Source: Pseudomonas salomonii (GTDB lineage: Bacteria; Pseudomonadota; Gammaproteobacteria; Pseudomonadales; Pseudomonadaceae). From it: a stretch of 64,000 bases of DNA. Made by a program: the position numbers and the translations under genes. Below are positions 44,905-55,114 of this stretch, in pieces (within the stretch, counting starts at the first letter, position 1; every line of letters starts with the position of its first letter). The notes under the pieces are model-generated. The model saw only the letters and a program-made list of their open reading frames with translations, did not search any database and had not been told where the DNA came from. Location of the stretch: contig NZ_FNOX01000004.1 in the NCBI RefSeq assembly GCF_900107155.1, positions 466,391 to 530,390 on the forward strand, read 5' to 3'.

Positions 44905-46098
44905 ATGAACCTGCGCATAATCCTGATTCTGGGCGCCTTGAGCGCCTTCGCGCCGTTGGCGATCGATTTTTACCTGCCGGGCTTTCCGGCGATGGCCACC
45001 GCCTTTGCCACCGACGAAAAACACATCCAACTGACCCTCGCCGTGTACTTCGGCGGCCTGGCCATCGGCCAGTTGATCTACGGGCCGCTGGCGGATCGTT
45101 TTGGTCGGCGTGTGCCGCTGCTCAGCGGCGTGACCCTGTTTACCCTGGCGTCTTTCGCCTGTGCCTACGCGCCGTCCCTGGACTGGTTGATCGGCGCGCG
45201 CTTTGTGCAAGCCCTTGGCGGCTGCGCGGGCATGGTGATTTCGCGGGCAGTGGTCAGCGACAAATGTGATGCCGTGGGTTCGGCCAAGGTTTATTCGCAG
45301 TTGATGCTGGTGACCGGTCTGGCGCCGATCCTCGCGCCGTTGGCAGGTGGGGTGATGGTCGGGCTGTGGGGCTGGCAGTCGATTTTCCTCGCGCTGTCGA
45401 TCTTCAGCGTGATGGCCGCCATCGCTGTTGCGGTCGGGTTGCCGGAAACCTTGCCGGCCGACAAGCCGCGTCAACCGCTGTCCGGCTCGCTGAGCCGCTA
45501 TGTCAGCCTGTTGTCGGACCGGGTTTATCTGGGTTACGCCCTCACCGGCGGTATCTCGATTGCCGGGATGTTTGCCTACATCGCCGGTTCACCGTTCGTC
45601 TTTATCAAACTCTATGGCGTGCCCGCTGAGCATTACGGCTGGGTATTTGGCTCCAACGCCGCCGGCTTCATTTTGGTTGCGCAGCTCAATGCGCGGTTGC
45701 TGGCCAAGCGTGGCCCGGCGTTTTTGCTGTCGCGCACCGTGTGGGTCTACGTGGCAGCGGCGTTGACGCTGTTGGGCATTGCCGCCCTGCGCACCGAAGC
45801 GTTGTGGCCATTACTGGTGCCGCTGTTTATCTGCATCGCCAGCCTTGGCTGCATTTTGCCCAACACCTCGGCGTGTGCCATGGCCGGGCAGGGCGCACGG
45901 GCCGGCAGCGCCTCGGCGCTGCTTGGTTGCATTCAGTTTGGTGTGGCGGCAGGTGCGGCATCGTTGGTCGGCGTGTTGCACGACGGCACGGCGATGCCGA
46001 TGGCGATGGTCATCAGCTTGTGCGGTGTATTGGCGGTGACGATTGCAGTGTCGACCCAGCGCCTGCAACGGGCGAGGGCCGCGCAGGCGCAGGTCTGA
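44905..46098 (+). CDS. Bcr/CflA-family multidrug MFS exporter
   Basis: A 397-residue 12-helix major facilitator. The Bcr/CflA start (ALSAFAPLAIDFYLPGFPAM) and the MFS motif GPLADRFGRR between helices 2 and 3 are present. Members export drugs such as bicyclomycin, chloramphenicol or sulfonamides, and some export cysteine. It follows copZ by 87 bases but is probably independent. Substrate unknown. Confidence 0.92.
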   Translation: MNLRIILILGALSAFAPLAIDFYLPGFPAMATAFATDEKHIQLTLAVYFGGLAIGQLIYGPLADRFGRRVPLLSGVTLFTLASFACAYAPSLDWLIGARFVQALGGCAGMVISRAVVSDKCDAVGSAKVYSQLMLVTGLAPILAPLAGGVMVGLWGWQSIFLALSIFSVMAAIAVAVGLPETLPADKPRQPLSGSLSRYVSLLSDRVYLGYALTGGISIAGMFAYIAGSPFVFIKLYGVPAEHYGWVFGSNAAGFILVAQLNARLLAKRGPAFLLSRTVWVYVAAALTLLGIAALRTEALWPLLVPLFICIASLGCILPNTSACAMAGQGARAGSASALLGCIQFGVAAGAASLVGVLHDGTAMPMAMVISLCGVLAVTIAVSTQRLQRARAAQAQV

Positions 46099-46106
46099 AG
46101 TGCGGA

Positions 46107-46289
46107 TCAGCCGGCGGCGGAACGTTGCTGGCTGAGGGGAATGCGGTGGGGCGCCTGGATGCGCGCTTGCAGGGTGTCGGCAAAGGCTCGGGCCTCGGCC
46201 TCACTGCGGAAGGTGAAGGCGTCGCCGTCGAGGCTGACCTGCCATTTGTTGCCTGGGGATTTTGCTAACGCTCTTATCAGGATCTTCAT
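46107..46289 (-). CDS. Small hypothetical protein (60 aa)
   Basis: Sixty residues with a beta-alpha pattern: MKILIRALAKSP, WQVSLDGDAFTFRSEAEARA, then a helix with AFADTLQARI. The ribosome site GAGGAAG precedes ATG 46289, and the reading is conserved-looking in codon use. It ends eight bases from the convergent MFS stop. I do not recognise a family. Confidence 0.65.
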   Translation of the reverse strand: MKILIRALAKSPGNKWQVSLDGDAFTFRSEAEARAFADTLQARIQAPHRIPLSQQRSAAG

Positions 46290-46387
46290 TGCTGACTTCC
46301 TCACGTAAAAGAATCGTGGCAAAGGCGGCCAATATAAACCCGAATGCGTTCGCAAATATGACAAAGATCAACTCTCTGACTAGCGGT

Positions 46388-46419
46388 GTCGTCCATTACT
46401 TACATGAATAATGGACGAC
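46388..46419. repeat. Perfect 11-bp inverted repeat
   Basis: GTCGTCCATTA (46388-46398) and TAATGGACGAC (46409-46419) form a perfect stem around a ten-base loop in the gap between the small protein and the alcohol dehydrogenase 3' end. It is not followed directly by a T-tract on either strand. Confidence 0.8.
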
Positions 46420-46434
46420 GCTGACAGACCTTTT

Positions 46435-47448
46435 TTAGAACCCTTCCAGCACGATCTTGCCCTTGGCCTTGCCGCTTTCCAGCAACGCATGGGCGCGGCG
46501 CAGATTTGCCGCGTTGATCACGCCGAAGTGCTCGCCCACCGTGGTTTTCAGGGTGCCGGCGTCGATCAGTTCGGCCACCCGGTTGAGCAGGTTGTGCTGT
46601 TCGATCATGTCCGGCGTCTCGAACATCGAGCGTGTGTACATGAACTCCCAGTGCAACGACAGGCTCTTGCGCTTGAGTTTGCTCACATCCAGCACCTTGG
46701 GGTCGTCGATCAATGCCAGCTTGCCTTGCGGCTGCAGGGCTTCGACCAGTTCGTCCAGGTGATGGTCGGTCTGGGTCAGGCTGGCGACGTGGGTCACTTG
46801 GGGCTGGCCGGCGTTTTTCAGGGCTACGCTCAGCGGCTGGCTGTGATCGATCACCACATCGGCGCCGAGCGCCTTGGCCCATTCCTGGGTTTCCGGGCGT
46901 GAGGCGGTGCCGATAACGTTCAACGCGGTGAGCTGTTTGGCCAGTTGGGTCAGGATCGAACCCACACCACCGGCGGCGCCGACGATCAGCAGGCTCTGGC
47001 CTTCATCTTCCTTACCTTCACGCACTTGCAGGCGCTCGAACAGCAATTCCCAGGCGGTGATGGCGGTGAGTGGCAGTGCGGCGGCTTCGGCAAAACCCAG
47101 GCTCTTGGGCATATGGCCGACGATGCGCTCATCCACGGTGTGCAGTTCGCTGTTGCCGCCTGGGCATACCAGGGAGCCGGCGTAGAACACCTTGTCGCCG
47201 GCCTTGAACAGCGTCACTTCGCTGCCGACCGCCTTGACCACGCCAGCCACGTCCCAGCCCAGCACCTTGGCGGCGCCGGTTTCCGGGGCGACGTTCTGGC
47301 GCACTTTGGTGTCCACCGGGTTGACCGAGATGGCTTTGACTTCCACCAGCAGGTCACGGGGGCCGGCGACCGGCTCCGGCAGTTGGATGTCTTGCAGGGA
47401 TTTTTCATCGCTGATCGGCAGCGAGGCGTAGTAGGCAATGGCTTTCAT
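46435..47448 (-). CDS. Zinc-type alcohol dehydrogenase/quinone oxidoreductase family protein
   Basis: A 337-residue medium-chain dehydrogenase/reductase. It has an N-terminal GroES-like domain (SVNPVDTKVRQN) and an NAD(P)H Rossmann fold (LLIVGAAGGVGSILTQLA), without the structural zinc cysteine cluster, so it belongs with the zinc-binding-ADH-like/quinone oxidoreductase group that needs no zinc. Start is ATG 47448 with GGAG upstream. It lies downstream of a small monooxygenase and probably shares its transcript. Confidence 0.88.
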   Translation of the reverse strand: MKAIAYYASLPISDEKSLQDIQLPEPVAGPRDLLVEVKAISVNPVDTKVRQNVAPETGAAKVLGWDVAGVVKAVGSEVTLFKAGDKVFYAGSLVCPGGNSELHTVDERIVGHMPKSLGFAEAAALPLTAITAWELLFERLQVREGKEDEGQSLLIVGAAGGVGSILTQLAKQLTALNVIGTASRPETQEWAKALGADVVIDHSQPLSVALKNAGQPQVTHVASLTQTDHHLDELVEALQPQGKLALIDDPKVLDVSKLKRKSLSLHWEFMYTRSMFETPDMIEQHNLLNRVAELIDAGTLKTTVGEHFGVINAANLRRAHALLESGKAKGKIVLEGF

Positions 47449-47473
47449 GGTGGCTCCGGGAAAAGGGGGATGA

Positions 47474-47767
47474 TCAGGCAAGAAATTTCAGGCGCTTGAG
47501 TTCGAAGTGTTCGAGCACATCCGCAGCCTTGGCGCGGAAGTTTTGGATATGCGCGCTCTGGTCGTGATCGGCCAGCGCCGCGTCGTCGCTCCAGCGCTCG
47601 AGCATGTAGAAGGTTTCCGGGTGTTGCAGGTCCTGGTGCAGGTCGTACTGCTCGCAACCGGCTTCCAGGCGAGTCGGTTCCAACAGGCCGCGCAGCAGGG
47701 TTTCCAGCTTGGCCTGCTGGCCAGGCTTGGCGATCAGCGTGGCAATGACGTTAAAGGCAGCGGACAT
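47474..47767 (-). CDS. ABM-domain putative quinol monooxygenase
   Basis: A 97-residue antibiotic-biosynthesis-monooxygenase (ABM) domain protein, related to YgiN. Features are the N-terminal strand FNVIATLIAKPGQ, EAGCEQYDLHQDLQHPETF and the WSDDAALADH helix. Such proteins act on quinols or related aromatics without a bound cofactor, as dimers. Start is ATG 47767, six bases after GGAG; a TTG at 47773 is less likely. It precedes the ADH gene, and a LysR gene is divergent. Confidence 0.88.
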   Translation of the reverse strand: MSAAFNVIATLIAKPGQQAKLETLLRGLLEPTRLEAGCEQYDLHQDLQHPETFYMLERWSDDAALADHDQSAHIQNFRAKAADVLEHFELKRLKFLA

Positions 47768-47839
47768 ATTCAACTCCAGACACGTGATGAACGGGATGGG
47801 CAGATGATTAGCTATTTCCAGCGCCGATAAAAGCGGCTA

Positions 47840-47855
47840 AAACAGCAGTCTGTTT
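47840..47855. promoter_or_regulatory. 16-bp palindrome in the monooxygenase/LysR intergenic region
   Basis: AAACAG-CAGT-CTGTTT lies between the divergent monooxygenase and LysR genes, 30 bases from the LysR ATG. It is a candidate operator for that LysR regulator. Confidence 0.35.
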
Positions 47856-47885
47856 CAATAAAATTTTGATAATGGGCGAGGGTAG

Positions 47886-48800
47886 ATGCTGCGTTTTGAT
47901 GATTTGCAGTTGTTTGTGCGGGCGGCGGACCTCGGCAGTTTGTCGGCCGCCGCGCGCATCATGGACCTCTCGCCTGCCGTGGCCAGCGCGGCGCTCAAGC
48001 GTATCGAACAGCAACTGGGCACGCGCTTGCTGGCGCGCTCCACCCGCAGTTTGCGCCTGACTGCCGAAGGCGAGGGTTTTTTGGAATATGCCCGCGCGGC
48101 GCTGAGTTCGCTGGACGAAGGGCGGCGCCTGTTGGCCAGCGGCCAGGACCATGTCAGCGGCGTGCTGCAACTGTCGGCGCCGTCGGATTTCGGGCGCAAC
48201 CAACTGTTGCCGTGGCTCGATGAGTTTCAGCTGGAGTACCCGCAATTGAACATCCGCCTGCTGCTGGGCGACCGCATCGCCGACCTGTTCCGCCAGCCGG
48301 TGGATATCGCCCTGCGCTACGGCGAGCCTGAAGATTCCAGCCTGGTCGCGCTGCCCATCGCCCCGGACAACATTCGCGTGCTGTGCGCCGCGCCCAGTTA
48401 CCTGGCACGGCATGGCGAGCCCCGACATCTTGAGCAACTGGCGCAACACAATTGCCTGCTGTACATGCTGGGCAGCCGCGTCCACGACCACTGGGGTTTT
48501 TACGACGGCAAGCGCGAGGTCGGCCTGACGGTCAGCGGTGACCGCTTCAGTGACGACGCCGATGTGGTGCGCCGCTGGGCAGTGGCGGGTGTCGGCATTG
48601 CCTACAAGTCGTGGCTGGATGTGAGCACCGACGTGCTCGCAGGGCGCCTGCGCCTGGTCTTGCCGGAGCTGCGCGGTGAGCGCACGCCGCTCAACCTGCT
48701 GTGCGCCCACCGTGCGCAGTTGAGTAAACCGATCAATCTGCTGCGGGAAATGCTCGTGTCCCGTTGTGCGGCTTTGACCGCCCAAAGGCCGGGGCGATAG
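47886..48800 (+). CDS. LysR-family transcriptional regulator
   Basis: A 304-residue LysR regulator with N-terminal winged helix (LRFDDLQLFVRAADLGSLSA; helix SPAVASAALKRIEQQLG) and a C-terminal effector domain ending in a short basic tail. It is divergent from the ABM-monooxygenase/ADH pair, which is its likely target. GAGGG lies close before the ATG. Confidence 0.93.
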   Translation: MLRFDDLQLFVRAADLGSLSAAARIMDLSPAVASAALKRIEQQLGTRLLARSTRSLRLTAEGEGFLEYARAALSSLDEGRRLLASGQDHVSGVLQLSAPSDFGRNQLLPWLDEFQLEYPQLNIRLLLGDRIADLFRQPVDIALRYGEPEDSSLVALPIAPDNIRVLCAAPSYLARHGEPRHLEQLAQHNCLLYMLGSRVHDHWGFYDGKREVGLTVSGDRFSDDADVVRRWAVAGVGIAYKSWLDVSTDVLAGRLRLVLPELRGERTPLNLLCAHRAQLSKPINLLREMLVSRCAALTAQRPGR

Positions 48801-48948
48801 AGCGTTAGGCAATAGCCTCCACCAAAGCCGGAAATTTCACTCAGAGCCTGTCCCCATTCGCGCTGTCGGACGCCGCGGAATGGGCGGTTTGCGCCCCTAT
48901 ACTTTGGTTCCAACCGCAGCAGACAAATGATTTACAAGGAGTGAATAC

Positions 48949-49635
48949 ATGGAAGAAGCACCTTGCATCAGTCAGATCGCCAGCTTGCTCGCTGAGCCCA
49001 AACGCACCGCCATGCTCTGGTCACTGATGGACGGTTCGGCGAAAACCGCAGACGAACTGGCGATGCTCGCCGGCCTTTCCGCCGCCTCGGCCAATGCGCA
49101 TCTGGCGCGCCTTATCGGCAGCGGTCTGCTGCGCAGCGAGGCCAAGCGTGGCAAGCGCTGGTTTCGCGTGGCCGCCGCTGATGTCAGTGCTGCCGTCGAC
49201 GCATTGGCCTGTACCACCCTGGCCTGTGCCGCACGCAGTGCGCCGCAGGTTTGCCCGCGTGTATCCCTGGCACCGCCACCGTTGCGGCGCGCGCGTTTAT
49301 GCCAGGGGCATCTGGGCGGTGAGCTGGCGGCGGGGCTTTATCAGCGCATGCTGGAAGCCGGCTGGATCGACCGCTACGAACAGCGTACCGACGTGACCGT
49401 CACCGGCGCGCAGCACTTCGCGACCCTGGGCATTTTTACCCAGGCGCTGTCTGCGCCGCTGGCCTGCGACTGTTTTGACTGGAGCCAGCAGCAGCCGCAC
49501 CTGGGGGGCGCATTGGGCGCCGGGTTGTTGCAGTTGTTTTTGCAGTGCGGCTGGATCAACGCGGTCAACGAATCGCGGGCCTTGCTGGTGACGGACCTGG
49601 GGCTTGCGGAAATCAACCGTCTGGCCACGGCGTAG
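48949..49635 (+). CDS. ArsR-like winged-helix regulator
   Basis: A 228-residue regulator with an N-terminal ArsR-type winged helix (residues about 5-80: SLLAEPKRTAMLWSL, SAASANAHLARLIGSGLLR). It is followed by a longer C-terminal region of unknown function containing several cysteines (ACTTLACAARS, QVCPR, ACDCF, LQCGW) that might sense a metal or redox signal. AAGGAG precedes the ATG. It lies 102 bases before the MFS symporter in the same direction. Confidence 0.85.
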   Translation: MEEAPCISQIASLLAEPKRTAMLWSLMDGSAKTADELAMLAGLSAASANAHLARLIGSGLLRSEAKRGKRWFRVAAADVSAAVDALACTTLACAARSAPQVCPRVSLAPPPLRRARLCQGHLGGELAAGLYQRMLEAGWIDRYEQRTDVTVTGAQHFATLGIFTQALSAPLACDCFDWSQQQPHLGGALGAGLLQLFLQCGWINAVNESRALLVTDLGLAEINRLATA

Positions 49636-49737
49636 GCGCGTGCGTCGTTCAGAGTTGCAGTCAGGTCGTATCCAGCAATAACCGGGTAAAACGATGCCGC
49701 ACACTCGCCTTGGGGATTTTCACACAGGGGGTGCGGC

Positions 49738-51114
49738 ATGGGTATGCAAGGCTATAGCGCGGCAGAGCGGCTGGAACGGTTGCCCATCAGCGGTTACCAC
49801 CGAATCATCTTCATCATCATCGCCCTGGCGTTTTTTTTCGACTCCATGGACCTGGCGATGATGACCTTCCTGTTGGGCTCGATCAAAACCGAGTTCGGCC
49901 TGAGCACGGCCCAGGCCGGCTTACTCGCCAGTTCGAGTTTTTTCGGCATGGTGGTCGGCGCATCCTTGTCCGGCATGTTGGCCGACCGCTTCGGGCGCAA
50001 GCCGGTGTTTCAGTGGAGCATCGTGTTGTGGGGCGTCGCCAGTTACCTGTGCTCCACGGCGCAGACGGTGGAAACGCTGACGCTGTTCCGCATCCTGCTG
50101 GGAATCGGCATGGGCATGGAATTCCCGATTGCGCAGTCGATGCTCTCGGAGCTGATTCCCGCCAAGGGCCGTGGGCGTTACATCGCCTTGATGGATGGCT
50201 TCTGGCCGTTGGGGTTTGTGGCGGCGGGTGTGCTGTCCTACTTTTTGCTGCCGGTGATTGGCTGGCGCGACATCTTCCTGGTGTTGGCGGTGCCGGCGGT
50301 GTTTGTGCTGGCGATTCGTTTTTTTATCCCTGAGTCGCCACGCTGGCTGGAACAGGCCGGGCGGCATGAGGCGGCGGACAAGGTGTTGCTCGGCATTGAG
50401 CAGAAAGTACGCGACTCGTTGGGGCGTGCGGACTTGCCGGAGCCGATCGCCTTGCCGCGGGTTGAGAGCGTGCCGGGCACGTTTTTCTCGGCGTTCCAGC
50501 AGTTGTGGTCGGCGCAGTATCGCCAGCGCACGATGATGATCTGGAGCGTGTGGTTTTTTGCCTTGCTGGGTTTCTACGGGCTGACCTCCTGGCTGAGTGC
50601 GCTGTTGCAGCAGTCGGGTTTTGCCGTGACGCAATCGGTGTATTACACGGTCATTATTTCCCTGGGCGGGATACCAGGGTTCTTGATGGCGGCCTGGCTG
50701 GTGGAACGTTGGGGCCGTAAACCGGTGTGTGTGGTGACATTGCTGGGCGGCGGGGTGATGGCGTTTGTGTATGGGCAAAGCGCGGTGTTTGGCGGCAACG
50801 TGGGGCTGCTGATTACCTCGGGGCTGTTGATGCAGTTCTTCCTGTTTGGCATGTGGGCGGTGCTGTACACCTACACGCCGGAGCTTTATCCCACGTCTGC
50901 GCGGGCCACCGGTTCCGGGTTTGCCTCGGCGATTGGCCGGGTCGGGTCATTGCTGGGGCCGTTGGTGACCGGGCTGGTGTTCCCGATTACCGGGCAGGGT
51001 GGGGTGTTTGCCTTGGGGGCGCTGTGTTTTGCGGTGGCGGCGCTGGTGGTGTGGGTGTTTGGGATGGAAACCAAGGGCAAGACCCTGGAAGAACTGACCC
51101 AATCTCAAGGCTGA
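49738..51114 (+). CDS. MFS transporter (aromatic acid/sugar symporter type)
   Basis: A 458-residue 12-helix major facilitator with the acidic N-terminal signature DSMDLAMMTFLLG, the loop GMLADRFGRKPVF, RFFIPESPRWLE after helix 6 and the C-terminal ETKGKTLEEL end typical of the sugar-porter/aromatic-acid (YceI/AAHS-like) group. GGGGG lies seven bases before the ATG. Substrate unknown; the upstream ArsR-like regulator may control it. Confidence 0.9.
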   Translation: MGMQGYSAAERLERLPISGYHRIIFIIIALAFFFDSMDLAMMTFLLGSIKTEFGLSTAQAGLLASSSFFGMVVGASLSGMLADRFGRKPVFQWSIVLWGVASYLCSTAQTVETLTLFRILLGIGMGMEFPIAQSMLSELIPAKGRGRYIALMDGFWPLGFVAAGVLSYFLLPVIGWRDIFLVLAVPAVFVLAIRFFIPESPRWLEQAGRHEAADKVLLGIEQKVRDSLGRADLPEPIALPRVESVPGTFFSAFQQLWSAQYRQRTMMIWSVWFFALLGFYGLTSWLSALLQQSGFAVTQSVYYTVIISLGGIPGFLMAAWLVERWGRKPVCVVTLLGGGVMAFVYGQSAVFGGNVGLLITSGLLMQFFLFGMWAVLYTYTPELYPTSARATGSGFASAIGRVGSLLGPLVTGLVFPITGQGGVFALGALCFAVAALVVWVFGMETKGKTLEELTQSQG

Positions 51115-51121
51115 TGAGGTC

Positions 51122-51153
51122 AATGTGGGAGCTGGCAAGCCAGCTCCCACATT
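51122..51153. repeat. Perfect compact REP palindrome
   Basis: A 32-base perfect palindrome (arm AATGTGGGAGCTGGC, centre AA) lies eight bases after the MFS stop and 22 bases before the convergent adenine deaminase stop. Confidence 0.92.
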
Positions 51154-51174
51154 ATTTGAACTGCGTTTATGCAG

Positions 51175-52131
<957 letters not shown>

Positions 52132-52322
52132 CTAAATTCTCATCAGGTGCAATGGCGGCATTCTACAGGCCATGACGGAAATAATCGGCAAAACCTGACC
52201 AGCAGGAGAGTATTGGTTTTATTCGCACAAGAGTCCTCTGAACTAAGATGTAACGAAACGTTAGCGAAGTGGCGCAGTCTGTACCCCATCAATGACTGAT
52301 TTGCTGCACAAAAAGGCCCGGA

Positions 52323-53414
52323 ATGCTCACATCCCTCAAGCAAGAAAAATTCATGTGGCTGGCGTTGATCGCTGCCATCGCCGCCTACCCGTTGGAGCAC
52401 TGGATGCTGCACAGCGGGCAGATGGTCGCCCTGCTCGGCGGCATGGCGCTCATCGCTTTTATTGTCATGGCGTCGATGCGCGTCGCCCACCACGCCGAGC
52501 AACTGGCGGAAAAGGTCGGTGATCCTTACGGCACCATGATTCTCACCCTCGCCGCCGTGCTGGTGGAAGTGGTGATCCTGGCGATCATGATGAGCAACGA
52601 GCCCTCGCCGACGTTGGTACGTGACACGATCTATTCGGCGGTGATGCTCGATATCAACGGCATCCTTGGCCTGGCCGCGCTGATGGGCGGCATCAAGCAT
52701 GGCGAACAGTCCTACAACGATGATTCGGCGCGCAGTTACAGCGTGATGATCCTCACCGCCATGGGCGTGTCGATGGTGGTACCGGAATTTATCCCCGAAG
52801 CCGATTGGAAAATTTACTCAGCCTTCACCATCGGCGCGATGGTGTTGCTCTACACCCTGTTCCTGCGCATGCAGGTGGGGCCGCACAGTTATTTCTTCAG
52901 CTACAGCTACCCGGAAAAACGTCGCAAGAAGCAGCCGGAAGAACAGCAGGAGCCGCCGATCAACCTGGCGTTTTCCATCGGTACGTTGGTGTTTGGCGTG
53001 ATTGTGATTGGCGCATTGGCCGAGGTGATGTCCAAGACCCTGGACCTGGGCCTGGAAGGCACGGGCGCACCGCCGGTGATTACCGCGATTGTGGTGGCGG
53101 CGATTTCGGCCGCGCCGGAAATTCTCACAGCGTTGCGTGCCGCCTTGGCTAACCGCATGCAGTCGGTGGTCAACATCGCACTGGGTGCATCGTTGTCGAC
53201 GGTGATTTTGACGGTGCCGGTGATGGAAGCCATGGCGCTCTACACGGGTCAGCCGTTCCAGATGGCGATGACGCCGGTGCAAACCGTGATGGTGTTGATC
53301 ACGCTGGTGGTGAGTGCGATCAACCTCAACGATGGCGAAACCAATGCCATCGAAGGGATGACGCACTTTGTGTTGTTTGCGACCTTTATCATGTTGTCGT
53401 TGCTTGGGGTGTAA
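52323..53414 (+). CDS. chaA: Calcium/proton antiporter ChaA
   Basis: A 363-residue antiporter of the CaCA superfamily with about eleven helices. The two repeated alpha motifs are visible as GDPYGTMILTLAAVLVEVV and VAAISAAPEILTALRAALAN. It exchanges Ca2+ (and in E. coli also Na+ or K+) for protons. AAAAAGG precedes the ATG. It is divergent from the adenine deaminase over a 194-base gap. Confidence 0.92.
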   Translation: MLTSLKQEKFMWLALIAAIAAYPLEHWMLHSGQMVALLGGMALIAFIVMASMRVAHHAEQLAEKVGDPYGTMILTLAAVLVEVVILAIMMSNEPSPTLVRDTIYSAVMLDINGILGLAALMGGIKHGEQSYNDDSARSYSVMILTAMGVSMVVPEFIPEADWKIYSAFTIGAMVLLYTLFLRMQVGPHSYFFSYSYPEKRRKKQPEEQQEPPINLAFSIGTLVFGVIVIGALAEVMSKTLDLGLEGTGAPPVITAIVVAAISAAPEILTALRAALANRMQSVVNIALGASLSTVILTVPVMEAMALYTGQPFQMAMTPVQTVMVLITLVVSAINLNDGETNAIEGMTHFVLFATFIMLSLLGV

Positions 53415-53441
53415 GCGGCCCTTAAGCACACCCTGGAAACT

Positions 53442-53550
53442 AATGTGGGAGCGGCGGTGCGACGATTCGACTTGCTCGCGAATGCGGTGTGTCAGTCAAC
53501 TGATGCATCGACTGACACACTGCTTTCGCGAGCAAGCCCGCTCCCACATT
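53442..53550. repeat. REP doublet (inverted pair, variant core)
   Basis: AATGTGGGAGCGGCGGTG and its partner GCGAGCAAGCCCGCTCCCAC flank an inner perfect pair (GTGTGTCAGTC...GACTGACACAC), so the whole element could form one long hairpin. It lies between chaA and the convergent 8-oxoguanine deaminase. Confidence 0.9.
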
Positions 53551-53568
53551 TTGATAGTGTTTCCTCAG

Positions 53569-54927
53569 TTAAGCCCGGTTGATCAGTTCCCGCGCCGCCT
53601 GGCTGTGATCGGCAATCAGGCCTTTTAGGTCCAGCCCTTCAACCTGCCCATCGATCACCCGCCATTTGCCGCCGATCATCACCCGGTCCGCGCGGTCGGC
53701 GCCGCACAGCAGCAGCGCCGAGATCGGGTCATGGCTGCCGGAAAAACGCAGCTCATCGAGCTTGAACAGCGCCAGGTCAGCCTGTTTGCCCACGGCCAAC
53801 TCACCGATATCCGTGCGCCCCAGCAACTGCGCCGAGCCTTTGGTGGCCCAGCCCAGCACGCCTTCCGGGGTGATCTTTTCCGCGCCGTAACGCAGGCGCT
53901 GGATGTACAGGGCCTGGCGCGCTTCGAGGATCATGTTCGAGGCATCGTTGGAGGCCGAACCGTCGACGCCCAGCCCAATCGGCGCGCCGGCGGCGAGCAG
54001 GTCCAGGGTCGGGCAGATGCCGGAAGCCAGGCGCATATTCGAGCTTGGGCAATGGCAAATACCGGTGCCGGCCGCGCCGAGGCGGGCGATCTCGTCCGGG
54101 TTGAAGTGAATGCCGTGGGCCAGCCAGGTGCGCGGGCCAAGCCAGCCGACACTGTCGAGGTAGTCCACCGTGCGCAGGCCGAAACGCTGCAGGCAGAAGT
54201 CTTCTTCGTCGAGGGTTTCGGCCAGATGCGTGTGCAGGCGCACGTCGAGGCTGTTGGCCAGTTCGGCGCTGGCTTGCATGATTTCCGGTGTGACCGAAAA
54301 CGGCGAACAGGGCGCCAGGGCGATCTGGATGTGCGCGCCGTCGCCGCGCTGGTGGTATTCGCGGATCAGGCGCTGGCTGTCTTCGAGGATCACCTGGCCT
54401 TGTTGCACGGTTTGCTGGGGCGGCAGGCCACCATCGGCTTCGCCCAGGCTCATGGAGCCGCGAGTAAGCATGGCGCGCATGCCCAGTTCGCGCACGCTTT
54501 CTACTTGTACATCGATGGCATTTTCCAGGCCGTCAGGGAACAGGTAATGGTGGTCTGCCGCCGTGGTACAGCCAGACAGCAGCAACTCTGCGAGGGCGAC
54601 TTTGGACGCCAGTGCGAGTTTTTCCGGGGTCAAGCGTGCCCAGACCGGGTACAGGGTTTTCAGCCAGGGGAATAAAGGCTGGTTGACCACCGGCGCCCAG
54701 GCGCGGGTCAGGGTTTGGTAGAAGTGATGGTGGGTGTTGATCAGGCCGGGAAGCACCACATGCTCGCGTGCATCGAACACTTGTGCACAGGGCACGGCGG
54801 GTTCTTTCTCCCAGCCCAGCACTTCGGTGATCACACCGTCTTGCAGCACCAGGCCACCACGGGCGTCGAGGCCATTGGCGGTGAAAATCGCGAGGGGGTT
54901 TTTTAACCAGATACGGGTCGCAGGCAT
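53569..54927 (-). CDS. 8-oxoguanine deaminase (amidohydrolase)
   Basis: A 452-residue amidohydrolase. The metal-binding motifs are NTHHHFYQ, HTHLAET, LAHGIHFN and VDGSASND. It matches P. aeruginosa PA0142, shown to deaminate 8-oxoguanine to uric acid, removing oxidised guanine; the substrate is inferred by homology. GAGGAG lies seven bases before the ATG. It sits beside the adenine deaminase, a grouping shared with PA0142-PA0148. Confidence 0.9.
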   Translation of the reverse strand: MPATRIWLKNPLAIFTANGLDARGGLVLQDGVITEVLGWEKEPAVPCAQVFDAREHVVLPGLINTHHHFYQTLTRAWAPVVNQPLFPWLKTLYPVWARLTPEKLALASKVALAELLLSGCTTAADHHYLFPDGLENAIDVQVESVRELGMRAMLTRGSMSLGEADGGLPPQQTVQQGQVILEDSQRLIREYHQRGDGAHIQIALAPCSPFSVTPEIMQASAELANSLDVRLHTHLAETLDEEDFCLQRFGLRTVDYLDSVGWLGPRTWLAHGIHFNPDEIARLGAAGTGICHCPSSNMRLASGICPTLDLLAAGAPIGLGVDGSASNDASNMILEARQALYIQRLRYGAEKITPEGVLGWATKGSAQLLGRTDIGELAVGKQADLALFKLDELRFSGSHDPISALLLCGADRADRVMIGGKWRVIDGQVEGLDLKGLIADHSQAARELINRA

Positions 54928-55074
54928 TGGCCGGCTCCTCTGAATGATGGGTTCAGGTTTGCCAGCTCAGTGTTGCCCTGTCTGCTGATCCAGGGTCGCC
55001 GGTGAGGGCGAGGAGCAGAGTTTACGTGTAGTCCATGATCAGGTCTATCTGCAGGAGCGAGGTGCTCTTGAGAC

Positions 55075-55100
55075 CATCGCGGGCAAGCCCGCTCCCACAG
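55075..55100. repeat. Single REP arm
   Basis: CATCGCGGGCAAGCCCGC followed by TCCCACAG is one half of the REP family, in the gap between the SDR and 8-oxoguanine deaminase genes. The remainder of this 187-base gap holds no gene. Confidence 0.85.
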
Positions 55101-55114
55101 GTTGAACCGAGCTG

